The position numbers were made by a program, and so were the translations under genes. This document shows positions 1-5,235 of a stretch of 5,235 nt of DNA, piece by piece. Every line of letters begins with the position of its first letter. The stretch's first letter is position 1. Source of the stretch: Serpentinimonas sp. GTDB taxonomy: Bacteria > Pseudomonadota > Gammaproteobacteria > Burkholderiales > Burkholderiaceae_C. The notes under the pieces were generated by a model, which saw nothing but the letters and a program-made list of their open reading frames with translations, was not told where the DNA came from and did not search any database. The DNA lies in contig JALOSG010000175.1 in assembly GCA_025458665.1 (NCBI GenBank), positions 1-5,235 on the forward strand, given 5' to 3'.

Positions 1-383
1 ATGCAGGCCTGCACAGCCTCGCGGGTCTGGCGCAGGGGTTCGCCACGGTGGGGCAGACGCCCCAGGGCAATGACCTCGTTCACGGTGAAGTCGAAATGGA
101 GATGGGAATGCTGCGGCATGACGGCCATACGGCGCGCCAGTTCCACCCGCGGCCAGTGCGGCAGGGGCCGGCCCCACAGACCGATGTAGCCGCTGGCCGG
201 CCATTCACCCGTGAATGCGCGGAACAGGGACGACTTGCCCGCGCCATTGGGGCCGATGAGCGCCACAAACTCGCCCGCATGAACTTCCAGCCGGGCCAGT
301 TGCGCCAGCATTCTGCCCGCACGCTCCACGCGCAGACCGTGCACCGCCAGGGTGGCAGGAGGGGGTGTTGGTGGCGGCTTCAT
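1..383 (-). CDS. hmuV: Hemin ABC transporter ATP-binding protein (C-terminal half cut by window edge)
   Basis: ATPase that would power hemin import through HmuU from the cytoplasmic face. Only the first 127 codons are present, about half of the roughly 255-265 residues of HmuV/FecE-type ATPases. Seen: a short Pro-rich start (MKPPPTPPPATLAV), HGLRVERAG beginning the nucleotide-binding domain, Walker A GPNGAGKS at 44-51, and a Q-loop region AVMPQHSHLHFDFTVNEVIA at 87-106 with Gln91. The PQHSxLxFxFTVxEVxxLGRLPH pattern is typical of heme-specific ATPases of this group. The ABC signature, Walker B and H-loop lie beyond base 1 and cannot be checked. The ATG at 383-381 overlaps the hmuU TGA as ATGA. 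Only a weak AGG precedes it, so translation is probably coupled to hmuU. No internal stop or frameshift is visible. Confidence 0.93.
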   Translation of the reverse strand, partial: MKPPPTPPPATLAVHGLRVERAGRMLAQLARLEVHAGEFVALIGPNGAGKSSLFRAFTGEWPASGYIGLWGRPLPHWPRVELARRMAVMPQHSHLHFDFTVNEVIALGRLPHRGEPLRQTREAVQAC

Positions 384-1414
384 GACGACCTGTTGCGCAA
401 CAGCCAGAGAAAAAACGGTGCCCCCATGAGCGCCGTGAGGATACCGATAGGCAACTCCGCGGGGCGCACGGCGGTGCGGGCCACCAGATCGCCTGCCGTC
501 AGCAGAATGGCGCCCAGGAGGGAGGCCAGCGGCAGCACGTAGCGGTGGTCTGGCCCCACCATGAGCCGCGCCATGTGCGGCGCCACCAGCCCGATGAAGC
601 CAATGACGCCACTGACGGCCACCACCGCGCCGGCCGAGGCCGCCGTGAGCGCCACCACCGTGCGCTTGAGGTGCTGCACTGCCACCCCCAGGTGCAAGGC
701 CTCGGATTCGCCCAGCAGCAGCGCGTTGAGCTGGTGCGCCAGCCACGGGCCCACCAGCACCATGAGCAAGATGGCAGGCGCGGCGCCCAGCAGCGACGAC
801 CAGGTGGCACCGCCCAGACTGCCCAGGCTCCAGAAGGTGAGGTTGCGCAGTTGTTCGTCGGTGGCCAGATAGGTGAGCAGCCCGATGCCTGCCCCCATGA
901 GCGCGTTGACCGCAATGCCGCACAGCAGCATGGTGGTGGCATCGACCTGCCCGTCCCGGCTGGACAGCCGGAACACCAGAGCGGCCGTGGCCAAAGCCCC
1001 GATGAATGCAGCCACCGGCAAGGTCCACACGCCCAGCCACAGGCTGAAGCCTTGCAGCAGCGTAGCGCCCAGCACGATGGTGGCCACCGCGCCCAGCGCT
1101 GCACCGGCCGAGACACCGATGAGGGCCGGGTCGGCCAGGGGATTGCGGAACAGCGCCTGCATCATCACACCCGCACAGGCCAGCCCCGCGCCGGCCAGCA
1201 GGGCCAGCAGGACGCGGGGCAGCCGCACATTCATGACCACGGCGCGATGGGCGTCGGTGATGGTGGGGTCGTCCAGGCCCAACAGGACCGCAACCACCTG
1301 GAGCGGTGGAATGCGCACCGCCCCGATGCCGATGGCCAGCACTGCCACGCCCAGAAACACGGCGGCCGCTGCGGCCAGCACCAGGGGCCCGCGCAGAGGA
1401 GCGAGCGGACTCAT
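380..1414 (-). CDS. hmuU: Hemin ABC transporter permease, FecCD family
   Basis: Predicted 344-residue inner-membrane permease, the usual length for the BtuC/FecCD/HmuU family; two copies form the channel. About ten hydrophobic segments can be followed. Family motifs occur in order: RLPRVLLALLAGAGLACAG at 64-82, QALFRNPLADPALIGVSAGA at 86-105, FWSLGSLGGATW at 194-205, the ATPase-contacting GFIGLVAPHMARLMVGPDHR at 272-291, and PAELPIGILTALMGAPFFLW at 318-337. This last block is typical of heme and vitamin B12 type permeases. The start is the ATG at 1414-1412, which overlaps the hmuT TGA as ATGA; longer in-frame extensions run through hmuT and read as out-of-frame low-complexity sequence. No clear Shine-Dalgarno sequence precedes it, so translation is probably coupled to hmuT. 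Hemin as substrate is inferred from the operon. Confidence 0.95.
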   Translation of the reverse strand: MSPLAPLRGPLVLAAAAAVFLGVAVLAIGIGAVRIPPLQVVAVLLGLDDPTITDAHRAVVMNVRLPRVLLALLAGAGLACAGVMMQALFRNPLADPALIGVSAGAALGAVATIVLGATLLQGFSLWLGVWTLPVAAFIGALATAALVFRLSSRDGQVDATTMLLCGIAVNALMGAGIGLLTYLATDEQLRNLTFWSLGSLGGATWSSLLGAAPAILLMVLVGPWLAHQLNALLLGESEALHLGVAVQHLKRTVVALTAASAGAVVAVSGVIGFIGLVAPHMARLMVGPDHRYVLPLASLLGAILLTAGDLVARTAVRPAELPIGILTALMGAPFFLWLLRNRSS

Positions 1415-2364
1415 GGGAAGCCGGGGTAGAGCTGGCGGGCCAGCAGCCGCACGCCTTCGGGCGTGAGTATGCCCATGCCCTGCAGATAGCGGCCCGGAAT
1501 GGTGATGAGCCGACCCGCCCGGCCGGCCGGTGTATCCAGCGCGCCCGGGGCACGCAAGGCCACCGGAATACCGTCGATGGGCTGGGTGCCGTCTTCGTTG
1601 GTCAGGATGACGTCCGGGGCCGCCTCGATCATGGACTCCACACTCATGACCTTGAAACCCTCCACGCCCTCGGCCACATTGCGCGCGCCAGCCAGCTCCA
1701 GCAGCAAGGCCACGTTGCTGCCTTTGCCGCCCACCAGCGTGGGCCGCCCACCGCCCGCAAGCACGAACAGCGCCTTGGGCGGGTTTGGCACCCGCGCCAC
1801 TTGCTGGACCACCTGCTGCCTGACCTCGGCCAGTTCGCGCTGGAATTGCCCCACAAGCTGCTCGCCCTGGGCCTGGCGGCCCATGAGGCTGGCCACCTTC
1901 CGTATGCGCCGCTCCACGCCAGCCGGCGTCTGTTCGCCGTCCAGCACCTCCACCGCCACGCCGGCCGAACGGAGCTGGTCGAAGACCTGCGGCACCGCCC
2001 ACTCCGTGGTGGCGATGACGCGGCGGGGCGAAACCGAAAGCATGGGTTCGGCCGAGGTTTGCCGGAAGCCTGGCAGGCGGGGTACCCCGCGCAGTTCGGT
2101 GATGTGGTCCGAGCCGCCGCCCACCGCCACAATCCAGCTGGCCCCACCCAGCGCCACCACGATGTCGGCCACGTAGCTGTTGGTCACGATCCAGCGTTCG
2201 GGCGGCTGGCCGGGGCTGGCCACCTGGGCGCTTGCAGCACCTATCCCGGCCCCTGCTGCCGCAGCCATACCCGCCCCCATACGCCTCGCAAGGTGCAGCC
2301 CGAGGACACTTGCTGACCCCACCAGCCAGCGCCGGCGCTGGCCATTCTGTGCGGTATGGTTCAT
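1411..2364 (-). CDS. hmuT: Periplasmic hemin-binding protein of ABC importer, HmuT-like
   Basis: Predicted 317-residue substrate-binding protein that would ferry hemin from the receptor to HmuUV. Residues 1-46 look like a secretion signal: a basic RRRWLV stretch at 10-15 resembling a twin-arginine motif, an Ala/Gly-rich segment, and a probable ASA cleavage site at 44-46. A second RR pair at 27-28 sits oddly within the hydrophobic region. The mature part has the cluster A-2 (PeriBP_2/BtuF-type) pattern: RWIVTNSYVADIVVALG at 57-73, GFRQTSAEPMLSVSPRRVI at 99-117, a long linking helix at about 145-190, then LFVLAGGGRPTLVGGKGSN at 199-217, LAGARN at 224-229, GFKVMS at 236-241 and IEAAPDVIL at 246-254. 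The family's usual axial Tyr, after an LPxVG-like stretch, appears to be Phe100 here. The start is set by GGAGG 7 nt upstream, and its ATG shares one base with the hmuS TGA. Type and context are secure; the exact ligand is less so. Confidence 0.9.
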   Translation of the reverse strand: MNHTAQNGQRRRWLVGSASVLGLHLARRMGAGMAAAAGAGIGAASAQVASPGQPPERWIVTNSYVADIVVALGGASWIVAVGGGSDHITELRGVPRLPGFRQTSAEPMLSVSPRRVIATTEWAVPQVFDQLRSAGVAVEVLDGEQTPAGVERRIRKVASLMGRQAQGEQLVGQFQRELAEVRQQVVQQVARVPNPPKALFVLAGGGRPTLVGGKGSNVALLLELAGARNVAEGVEGFKVMSVESMIEAAPDVILTNEDGTQPIDGIPVALRAPGALDTPAGRAGRLITIPGRYLQGMGILTPEGVRLLARQLYPGFP

Positions 2365-3386
2365 CAGGTTGCCTCCGGTAACGTTGGGTTCAGGGACGCC
2401 TGCCACTGCGCCAGCCAGGCCACCGAGTCCGCTGCGCCGGGGCCTGCCTGCAGCACCAGCACACCGCCGGCACCGTCGCTCAGTACCAGCGCCTGCCCAC
2501 CCTCCTGGCGCTGGAGCTGTTGCATCTGCACACAGGCCGCCATCCGCAGGTGGAGCTTGCAGGCTGCGTCTGAGGCATGCACCGCGCCCGCTGTGCGCGA
2601 CACCTTGGCCAGCGGCCCCTGGTACCGAACGGCCAGGCCCGGTCCGGCAAACCAAAGCTGCATGGAGGGCGCATCGGCACTGTGCAACACCGCCGCCTCG
2701 GCGCGGGTCTGGATGGCCTGGGCATCTGCCGCCAGCGGCGCCGAGGGATGTTCCGTCTGGGGTCCTGTCAGGGGCAGCAGTTCACCCTGGGGCATGGCGC
2801 TGGGCAACAAGGGCAAGGCCACCGCAGCGCCCGGCGTCCAGAACGGAGTGGCTTGCGGCAGGGCATGCGCCATGAGGTGCGGCAGCGCTATCTCCCGGCC
2901 CGACTTGGACATCAGGAACAGGCGACCAATCACATGGCCACTGGCGTCGAACCAGTTCAGGCTGAAGGTATGGCCGTGGTGGTCGCGCTCCTCGAAAAAG
3001 AAGCAGCGGTGCACGCCCAGTGCCGCCACCTCGCCCACATGCTGCGCCGTGCGCAGCTGCAGGCCGGCAGTGGTGGGCGATACCTGCGCGTCGTCCATGA
3101 TGAGCAGGGCCACACCCAGGCGGTTGCGCGCAGCCAGCAGCAGCTTTCCCCATTGCCCGCATGGGGCCAGCAGCGCCGGCAGATCGGGCTGCAGCTCCAC
3201 AGCGCCATGCCCCAGCCGGGCAGCCAGCAAAGCGGCTTCGGGCACGCCCAGCCGGGCGGCGGCCTCGGGGCCGTGCAGGTGGGGGTGGGCAGTCACCAGT
3301 TCGGCCCAGGCTTGCCGCAGCGCTGCGGGGTCTTGCAGCAAGGCACGCTCTGCGGGGACGGTCGGGTTGTCGGTGATCATGGTCAT
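2364..3386 (-). CDS. hmuS: HemS/HmuS-family cytoplasmic hemin-handling protein (divergent)
   Basis: Predicted 340-residue soluble protein, close to the roughly 340-360 residues usual for HemS/ChuS/PhuS. Members bind hemin in the cytoplasm and are described as hemin carriers or hemin-degrading enzymes. There is no signal peptide. The N-terminus (about 15-60) has the family's helical lead-in, with AAARLGVPEAALLAARLG at 42-59. A first repeat is recognisable at about 80-160: ARNRLGV at 86-92, then FFFEERDHHG at 129-138 and SLNWFDASGHVIGRLFL at 142-158. A second, weaker repeat covers about 232-333, including MQLWFAGPG at 242-250, QGPL at 256-259, KLHLRM at 277-282 and WLAQWQ at 324-329. The linker (about 170-230) is Pro/Ala-rich, and I cannot find the usual WR-x-MTDVHQFF-like segment that carries the heme-ligating His. 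The start at ATG 3386 lies 13 nt after the receptor stop; a second in-frame ATG at codon 3 is an alternative. No good ribosome binding site precedes either. Family assignment is fairly firm; catalytic competence is uncertain. Confidence 0.82.
   Translation of the reverse strand: MTMITDNPTVPAERALLQDPAALRQAWAELVTAHPHLHGPEAAARLGVPEAALLAARLGHGAVELQPDLPALLAPCGQWGKLLLAARNRLGVALLIMDDAQVSPTTAGLQLRTAQHVGEVAALGVHRCFFFEERDHHGHTFSLNWFDASGHVIGRLFLMSKSGREIALPHLMAHALPQATPFWTPGAAVALPLLPSAMPQGELLPLTGPQTEHPSAPLAADAQAIQTRAEAAVLHSADAPSMQLWFAGPGLAVRYQGPLAKVSRTAGAVHASDAACKLHLRMAACVQMQQLQRQEGGQALVLSDGAGGVLVLQAGPGAADSVAWLAQWQASLNPTLPEAT
2372..2376 (-). promoter_or_regulatory. Shine-Dalgarno sequence of hmuT
   Basis: GGAGG on the minus strand lies 7 nt before the ATG at 2364-2362, inside the last codons of hmuS. 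It is the only strong ribosome binding site seen at any junction in the window. It fixes the hmuT start as MNHTAQ rather than the longer in-frame extension that reaches back to about 2655 through hmuS. It also suggests the periplasmic binding protein is made independently and at a higher level than its neighbours, as is common for ABC binding proteins. Confidence 0.8.
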
Positions 3387-3400
3387 GGTGTGTGGCTCAT
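3383..3400 (-). other. Five-codon mini-ORF bridging receptor stop and hmuS start
   Basis: The receptor's TGA (3402-3400) overlaps an ATG (3400-3398) that opens a five-codon frame encoding MSHTP. Its own TGA (3385-3383) overlaps the hmuS ATG (3386-3384). No Shine-Dalgarno sequence is evident before hmuS in this gap. The arrangement could let terminating ribosomes restart twice and so couple hmuS translation to the receptor. This is seen directly as sequence; the coupling role is inference, and chance is quite possible for so short a frame. Confidence 0.35.
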
Positions 3401-5235
3401 CAGAAGTGGGCTTTGGCCTGGAGGTAGAAGAATCGGCCTGGCGGGTCCTGCACAGAACCGGTGGCGCTGTAGTTGGCGGGTTGCCGGGCGTTGGTCAGGT
3501 TGTCGATCCCCACCGCCGTGGTCCAGGTGGCGTTGACGCGGTAGGCCAGCTTCACATCGAGGGTGCCGAAGTTGCTGCTGGTCGGCGCCGGTGTGGGCGT
3601 CGGCGGAGCCACGTTCACGCTGGCAAAGTAGTCGTGCAGATAGCGGCCCTGCACATCCAGACGCCACGGCCCCTGCGCGTAACGCACGCCAACACGCCAA
3701 GTGTGGCGGGCGCGCTGGGTCAGGCGGCTACCGGTGATGCCGTCTTTGGCGTCGAGGTAATCCCAGCCACCGGTCAGGGCCCAGGCAGGACTGACCTGCC
3801 AGCTGGCGCTGAGCTCGGAGCCGCGCAACAGCGCCTTGCCCACGTTGCTGAAGACGCTGCGGGTGGTCACGCCGGGCGGGTCTCCGGCCTGGGCGGGCTC
3901 TTGCACCGCCTGGATCAGGTTGGTGACGTCGGAGCGGAACAGCACCCACTCGGCCTCCAGCTGTTCGGACCGGTAGGCGGTGGCCAGCTCCCAGGAGCGG
4001 TTTTCTTCGGGCTGGATATCCTCGCGGCCCAGAATGAGGAAGCGACCGCGCACGAAGCGGGAGTACTGCTCGGTGGCCGAGGGGGCGCGGAACGCCTCTC
4101 CGTAGCCCACACGCACCGACCATGGGCCCGGCGCGTACGACAGCGACAGCCGCGGTGTCACCACACTGCCAAAGGTGGAGAAGTCGTCCCAGCGCAGGCC
4201 GCCCAGCAGCTTCCAGTTCGGGGCAAAGCGCCACTCGTCTTGCAGCAAGAGGTGCTGGTTGGTGGTGTCGGCCTTCCTTTGCACGATGCTGATTTCCAGA
4301 TCGTCGCGCAGCCAGCCACCCCCCAGCACCAGGGTGTGGTCGGCCAGCTCCAGCGCGTAACGCGCCTTCAGTTCGGTCTGCACATAGTCGGTGGTTTCGA
4401 TGGTGGGGAAGCTGCGGGTGGTGGCGGCTTCGGCCTGGCCCTGCGAAAGGTCCACGGCCAGCACCCCCGCGCCCACCACGCCCTGGTAGCGCAGCGCATA
4501 GGTGTCGCGGCGCTCGCTCTCCACCGCGGTGAAGGGGGTGAACGGAGCGCGCGCCAGCCGGGTGGGGCCGGTGTCGTCCTGGTCGGCGGCTTCCAGCGTC
4601 CAGCGCAGCTCGTGGCCAGGCGCTACGGCCCACACCCCCTGGTAACTCAGGAAGGTTTCATCGATCTCGCTGAGGTCGAACGTGGTGGCGGCCGTTTCCG
4701 GGTAACGGAACAGGCCTTTGTTCCTGGTGGAGATGCTGATCCTGTGGCCCGTTCTTTCGGTGCCAGCTCGCAGCGTGGCGCCCGTCAGGGTGGTGCTGCG
4801 TTGGCCGCCCTCCATCGTGCCCAGCGTGATCTGGGCGGACCCACCAAACGCCTGGCCAGGCCGGCTGCCCTTGGTGATGACGTTGATGACACCGCCGGTG
4901 GCATCGGCGCCGTACAGGGCAGACATGGGTCCGCGCACCACCTCGATGCGCTCCACCTCCTCCAGGCCAATGAGGTTGAGTTGCGGGTTGCCGTACTTGC
5001 CGGTGCGCCGCAGGCCATCGACCAGCACCAGCACCGGTGAGCCCGCGTTGGAGATCAGCCCGCGTATGGCCACAAAGCTGCTGGTGCCGTTGGCACGAGC
5101 GTCTACGCCAGTGAGCATTTTCAGCGCATGGGTGACGCTGGAACCGGTAAAGGCCTCCAGATCGCGGGCGCTGATGACCTGCACCGAAGCTTGAACGTCC
5201 TGGATAGGCTGCTCCAGGCCGGTGGCCGACACCAC
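3400..5235 (-). CDS. hmuR: TonB-dependent outer-membrane receptor, probable hemin receptor (N-terminus cut by window edge)
   Basis: Outer-membrane beta-barrel receptor for TonB-powered uptake; hemin is inferred as ligand from the downstream hmuSTUV genes. The window holds 611 codons up to the stop. The visible start, VVSATGLEQ, is the stretch that normally follows the TonB box, so signal peptide, TonB box and true start lie beyond base 5235; a GTG at the edge should not be taken as the start. Numbering from the edge, residues about 1-122 are the plug: PVLVLVDGLRR at 67-77, then the strongly conserved EEVERIEVVRGPMSALYGAD at 92-111 and GGVINVITK at 114-122. The remainder is barrel, with a FRAP box at 382-385 (GEAFRAP). 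It ends in a typical closing hairpin (GIDNLTNARQP) and a final Phe, as outer-membrane barrels do. A Pro/Thr-rich loop lies at about 543-553. The usual NPNL motif is not clear; the corresponding site reads GREDIQPEENRSWELA. The fold is certain; the ligand could also be a siderophore, since the plug resembles FepA/CirA-type receptors. Confidence 0.92.
   Translation of the reverse strand: MVSATGLEQPIQDVQASVQVISARDLEAFTGSSVTHALKMLTGVDARANGTSSFVAIRGLISNAGSPVLVLVDGLRRTGKYGNPQLNLIGLEEVERIEVVRGPMSALYGADATGGVINVITKGSRPGQAFGGSAQITLGTMEGGQRSTTLTGATLRAGTERTGHRISISTRNKGLFRYPETAATTFDLSEIDETFLSYQGVWAVAPGHELRWTLEAADQDDTGPTRLARAPFTPFTAVESERRDTYALRYQGVVGAGVLAVDLSQGQAEAATTRSFPTIETTDYVQTELKARYALELADHTLVLGGGWLRDDLEISIVQRKADTTNQHLLLQDEWRFAPNWKLLGGLRWDDFSTFGSVVTPRLSLSYAPGPWSVRVGYGEAFRAPSATEQYSRFVRGRFLILGREDIQPEENRSWELATAYRSEQLEAEWVLFRSDVTNLIQAVQEPAQAGDPPGVTTRSVFSNVGKALLRGSELSASWQVSPAWALTGGWDYLDAKDGITGSRLTQRARHTWRVGVRYAQGPWRLDVQGRYLHDYFASVNVAPPTPTPAPTSSNFGTLDVKLAYRVNATWTTAVGIDNLTNARQPANYSATGSVQDPPGRFFYLQAKAHF

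Larger units (their letters stand above)
1..5235 (-). other. Hemin-uptake operon hmuRSTUV, incomplete at both ends
   Basis: Five genes on one strand are separated by +13, -1, -4 and -4 nt, so a single transcript is very likely. The order receptor, HmuS, HmuT, HmuU, HmuV equals that of bhuRSTUV of Bordetella and hmuRSTUV of Yersinia (established knowledge). No internal promoter, Fur box or terminator was found. In relatives, control is by Fur and sometimes by an ECF sigma/anti-sigma pair encoded upstream of the receptor; that region lies outside the window, so regulation cannot be judged here. Confidence 0.88.

Noticed and set aside
1519..1530. GGCC/CCGG palindromic run, with a similar palindrome at 194-203
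   Set aside because: Both lie inside coding sequence and are explained by Pro/Ala/Gly/Arg codons in GC-rich DNA. There is no spacing or T-run to suggest a terminator or a binding site.
1415..2002. A 540-residue extension of HmuU upstream of 1414
   Set aside because: The extra N-terminal part is a low-complexity Gly/Ala/Arg translation running out of frame through hmuT. The permease family starts naturally at the ATG overlapping the hmuT stop.
545..2316. Plus-strand open frames of about 200-336 codons opposite hmuU and hmuT
   Set aside because: These are antisense shadows of GC-rich genes: translations rich in His, Gln, Arg and Ala without domain motifs, opposite well-supported permease and binding-protein genes.
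2365..2655. A longer HmuT start within hmuS
   Set aside because: The extension translates as Arg/Gly/Ala-rich low-complexity sequence overlapping hmuS. The ATG at 2364 has GGAGG 7 nt upstream and opens a plausible signal peptide.
3369..3386. HmuS begins MTMITD, like the N-terminus of LacZ, raising the idea of vector sequence
   Set aside because: The codons differ from lacZ after ATGACCATGAT (ATC ACC GAC rather than ATT ACG GAT), and the frame continues as a HemS-family protein. Chance resemblance.
2356..5040. An 894-codon open frame on the plus strand across the receptor and hmuS
   Set aside because: It is codon-aligned antisense to the receptor. In GC-rich genes the sense codons TTA, CTA and TCA are rare, so antisense stops are rare and long open frames arise. 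Its translation resembles no domain I know, while the minus-strand proteins are clearly real.

Overview
The window is a single-strand, head-to-tail gene cluster read from high to low coordinates on the minus strand. It matches the RSTUV layout of proteobacterial hemin-uptake operons (hmu, bhu, phu): TonB-dependent outer-membrane receptor, HemS/HmuS-family cytoplasmic hemin-handling protein, periplasmic binding protein HmuT, FecCD-type permease HmuU and ATPase HmuV. Both ends are cut. The receptor lacks its N-terminus (signal peptide and TonB box) and its promoter. HmuV lacks roughly its C-terminal half.

The DNA is very GC-rich, with G or C at most third codon positions. The proteins and the gene order suggest a Gram-negative proteobacterium, most likely a betaproteobacterium of the Burkholderiales/Comamonadaceae type. 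That is an inference from composition, the bhu-like gene order and protein style, not a taxonomic identification.

Layout on the minus strand: receptor 5235-3400; a 13-nt gap containing a five-codon mini-ORF; hmuS 3386-2364; hmuT 2364-1411, whose start overlaps the hmuS stop by one base (TGATG); hmuU 1414-380, overlapping hmuT by ATGA; hmuV 383-1, overlapping hmuU by ATGA. Every junction is compatible with translational coupling. There is no non-coding stretch longer than 13 nt, and no terminator, RNA gene, mobile element or CRISPR array was seen.

Presumed working of the system: the receptor, powered by TonB-ExbBD, brings hemin (or a related chelate) across the outer membrane. HmuT carries it through the periplasm to the HmuU2V2 importer. 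HmuS receives or degrades it in the cytoplasm.

The architecture is ordinary, but several ligand-binding landmarks look atypical. HmuT has Phe where the family usually has its axial Tyr. The receptor keeps a FRAP box but has no clear NPNL box and no His between the two. The HmuS protein is divergent. I do not see a new class of system. I see a recognisable hemin importer whose ligand chemistry may be unusual.
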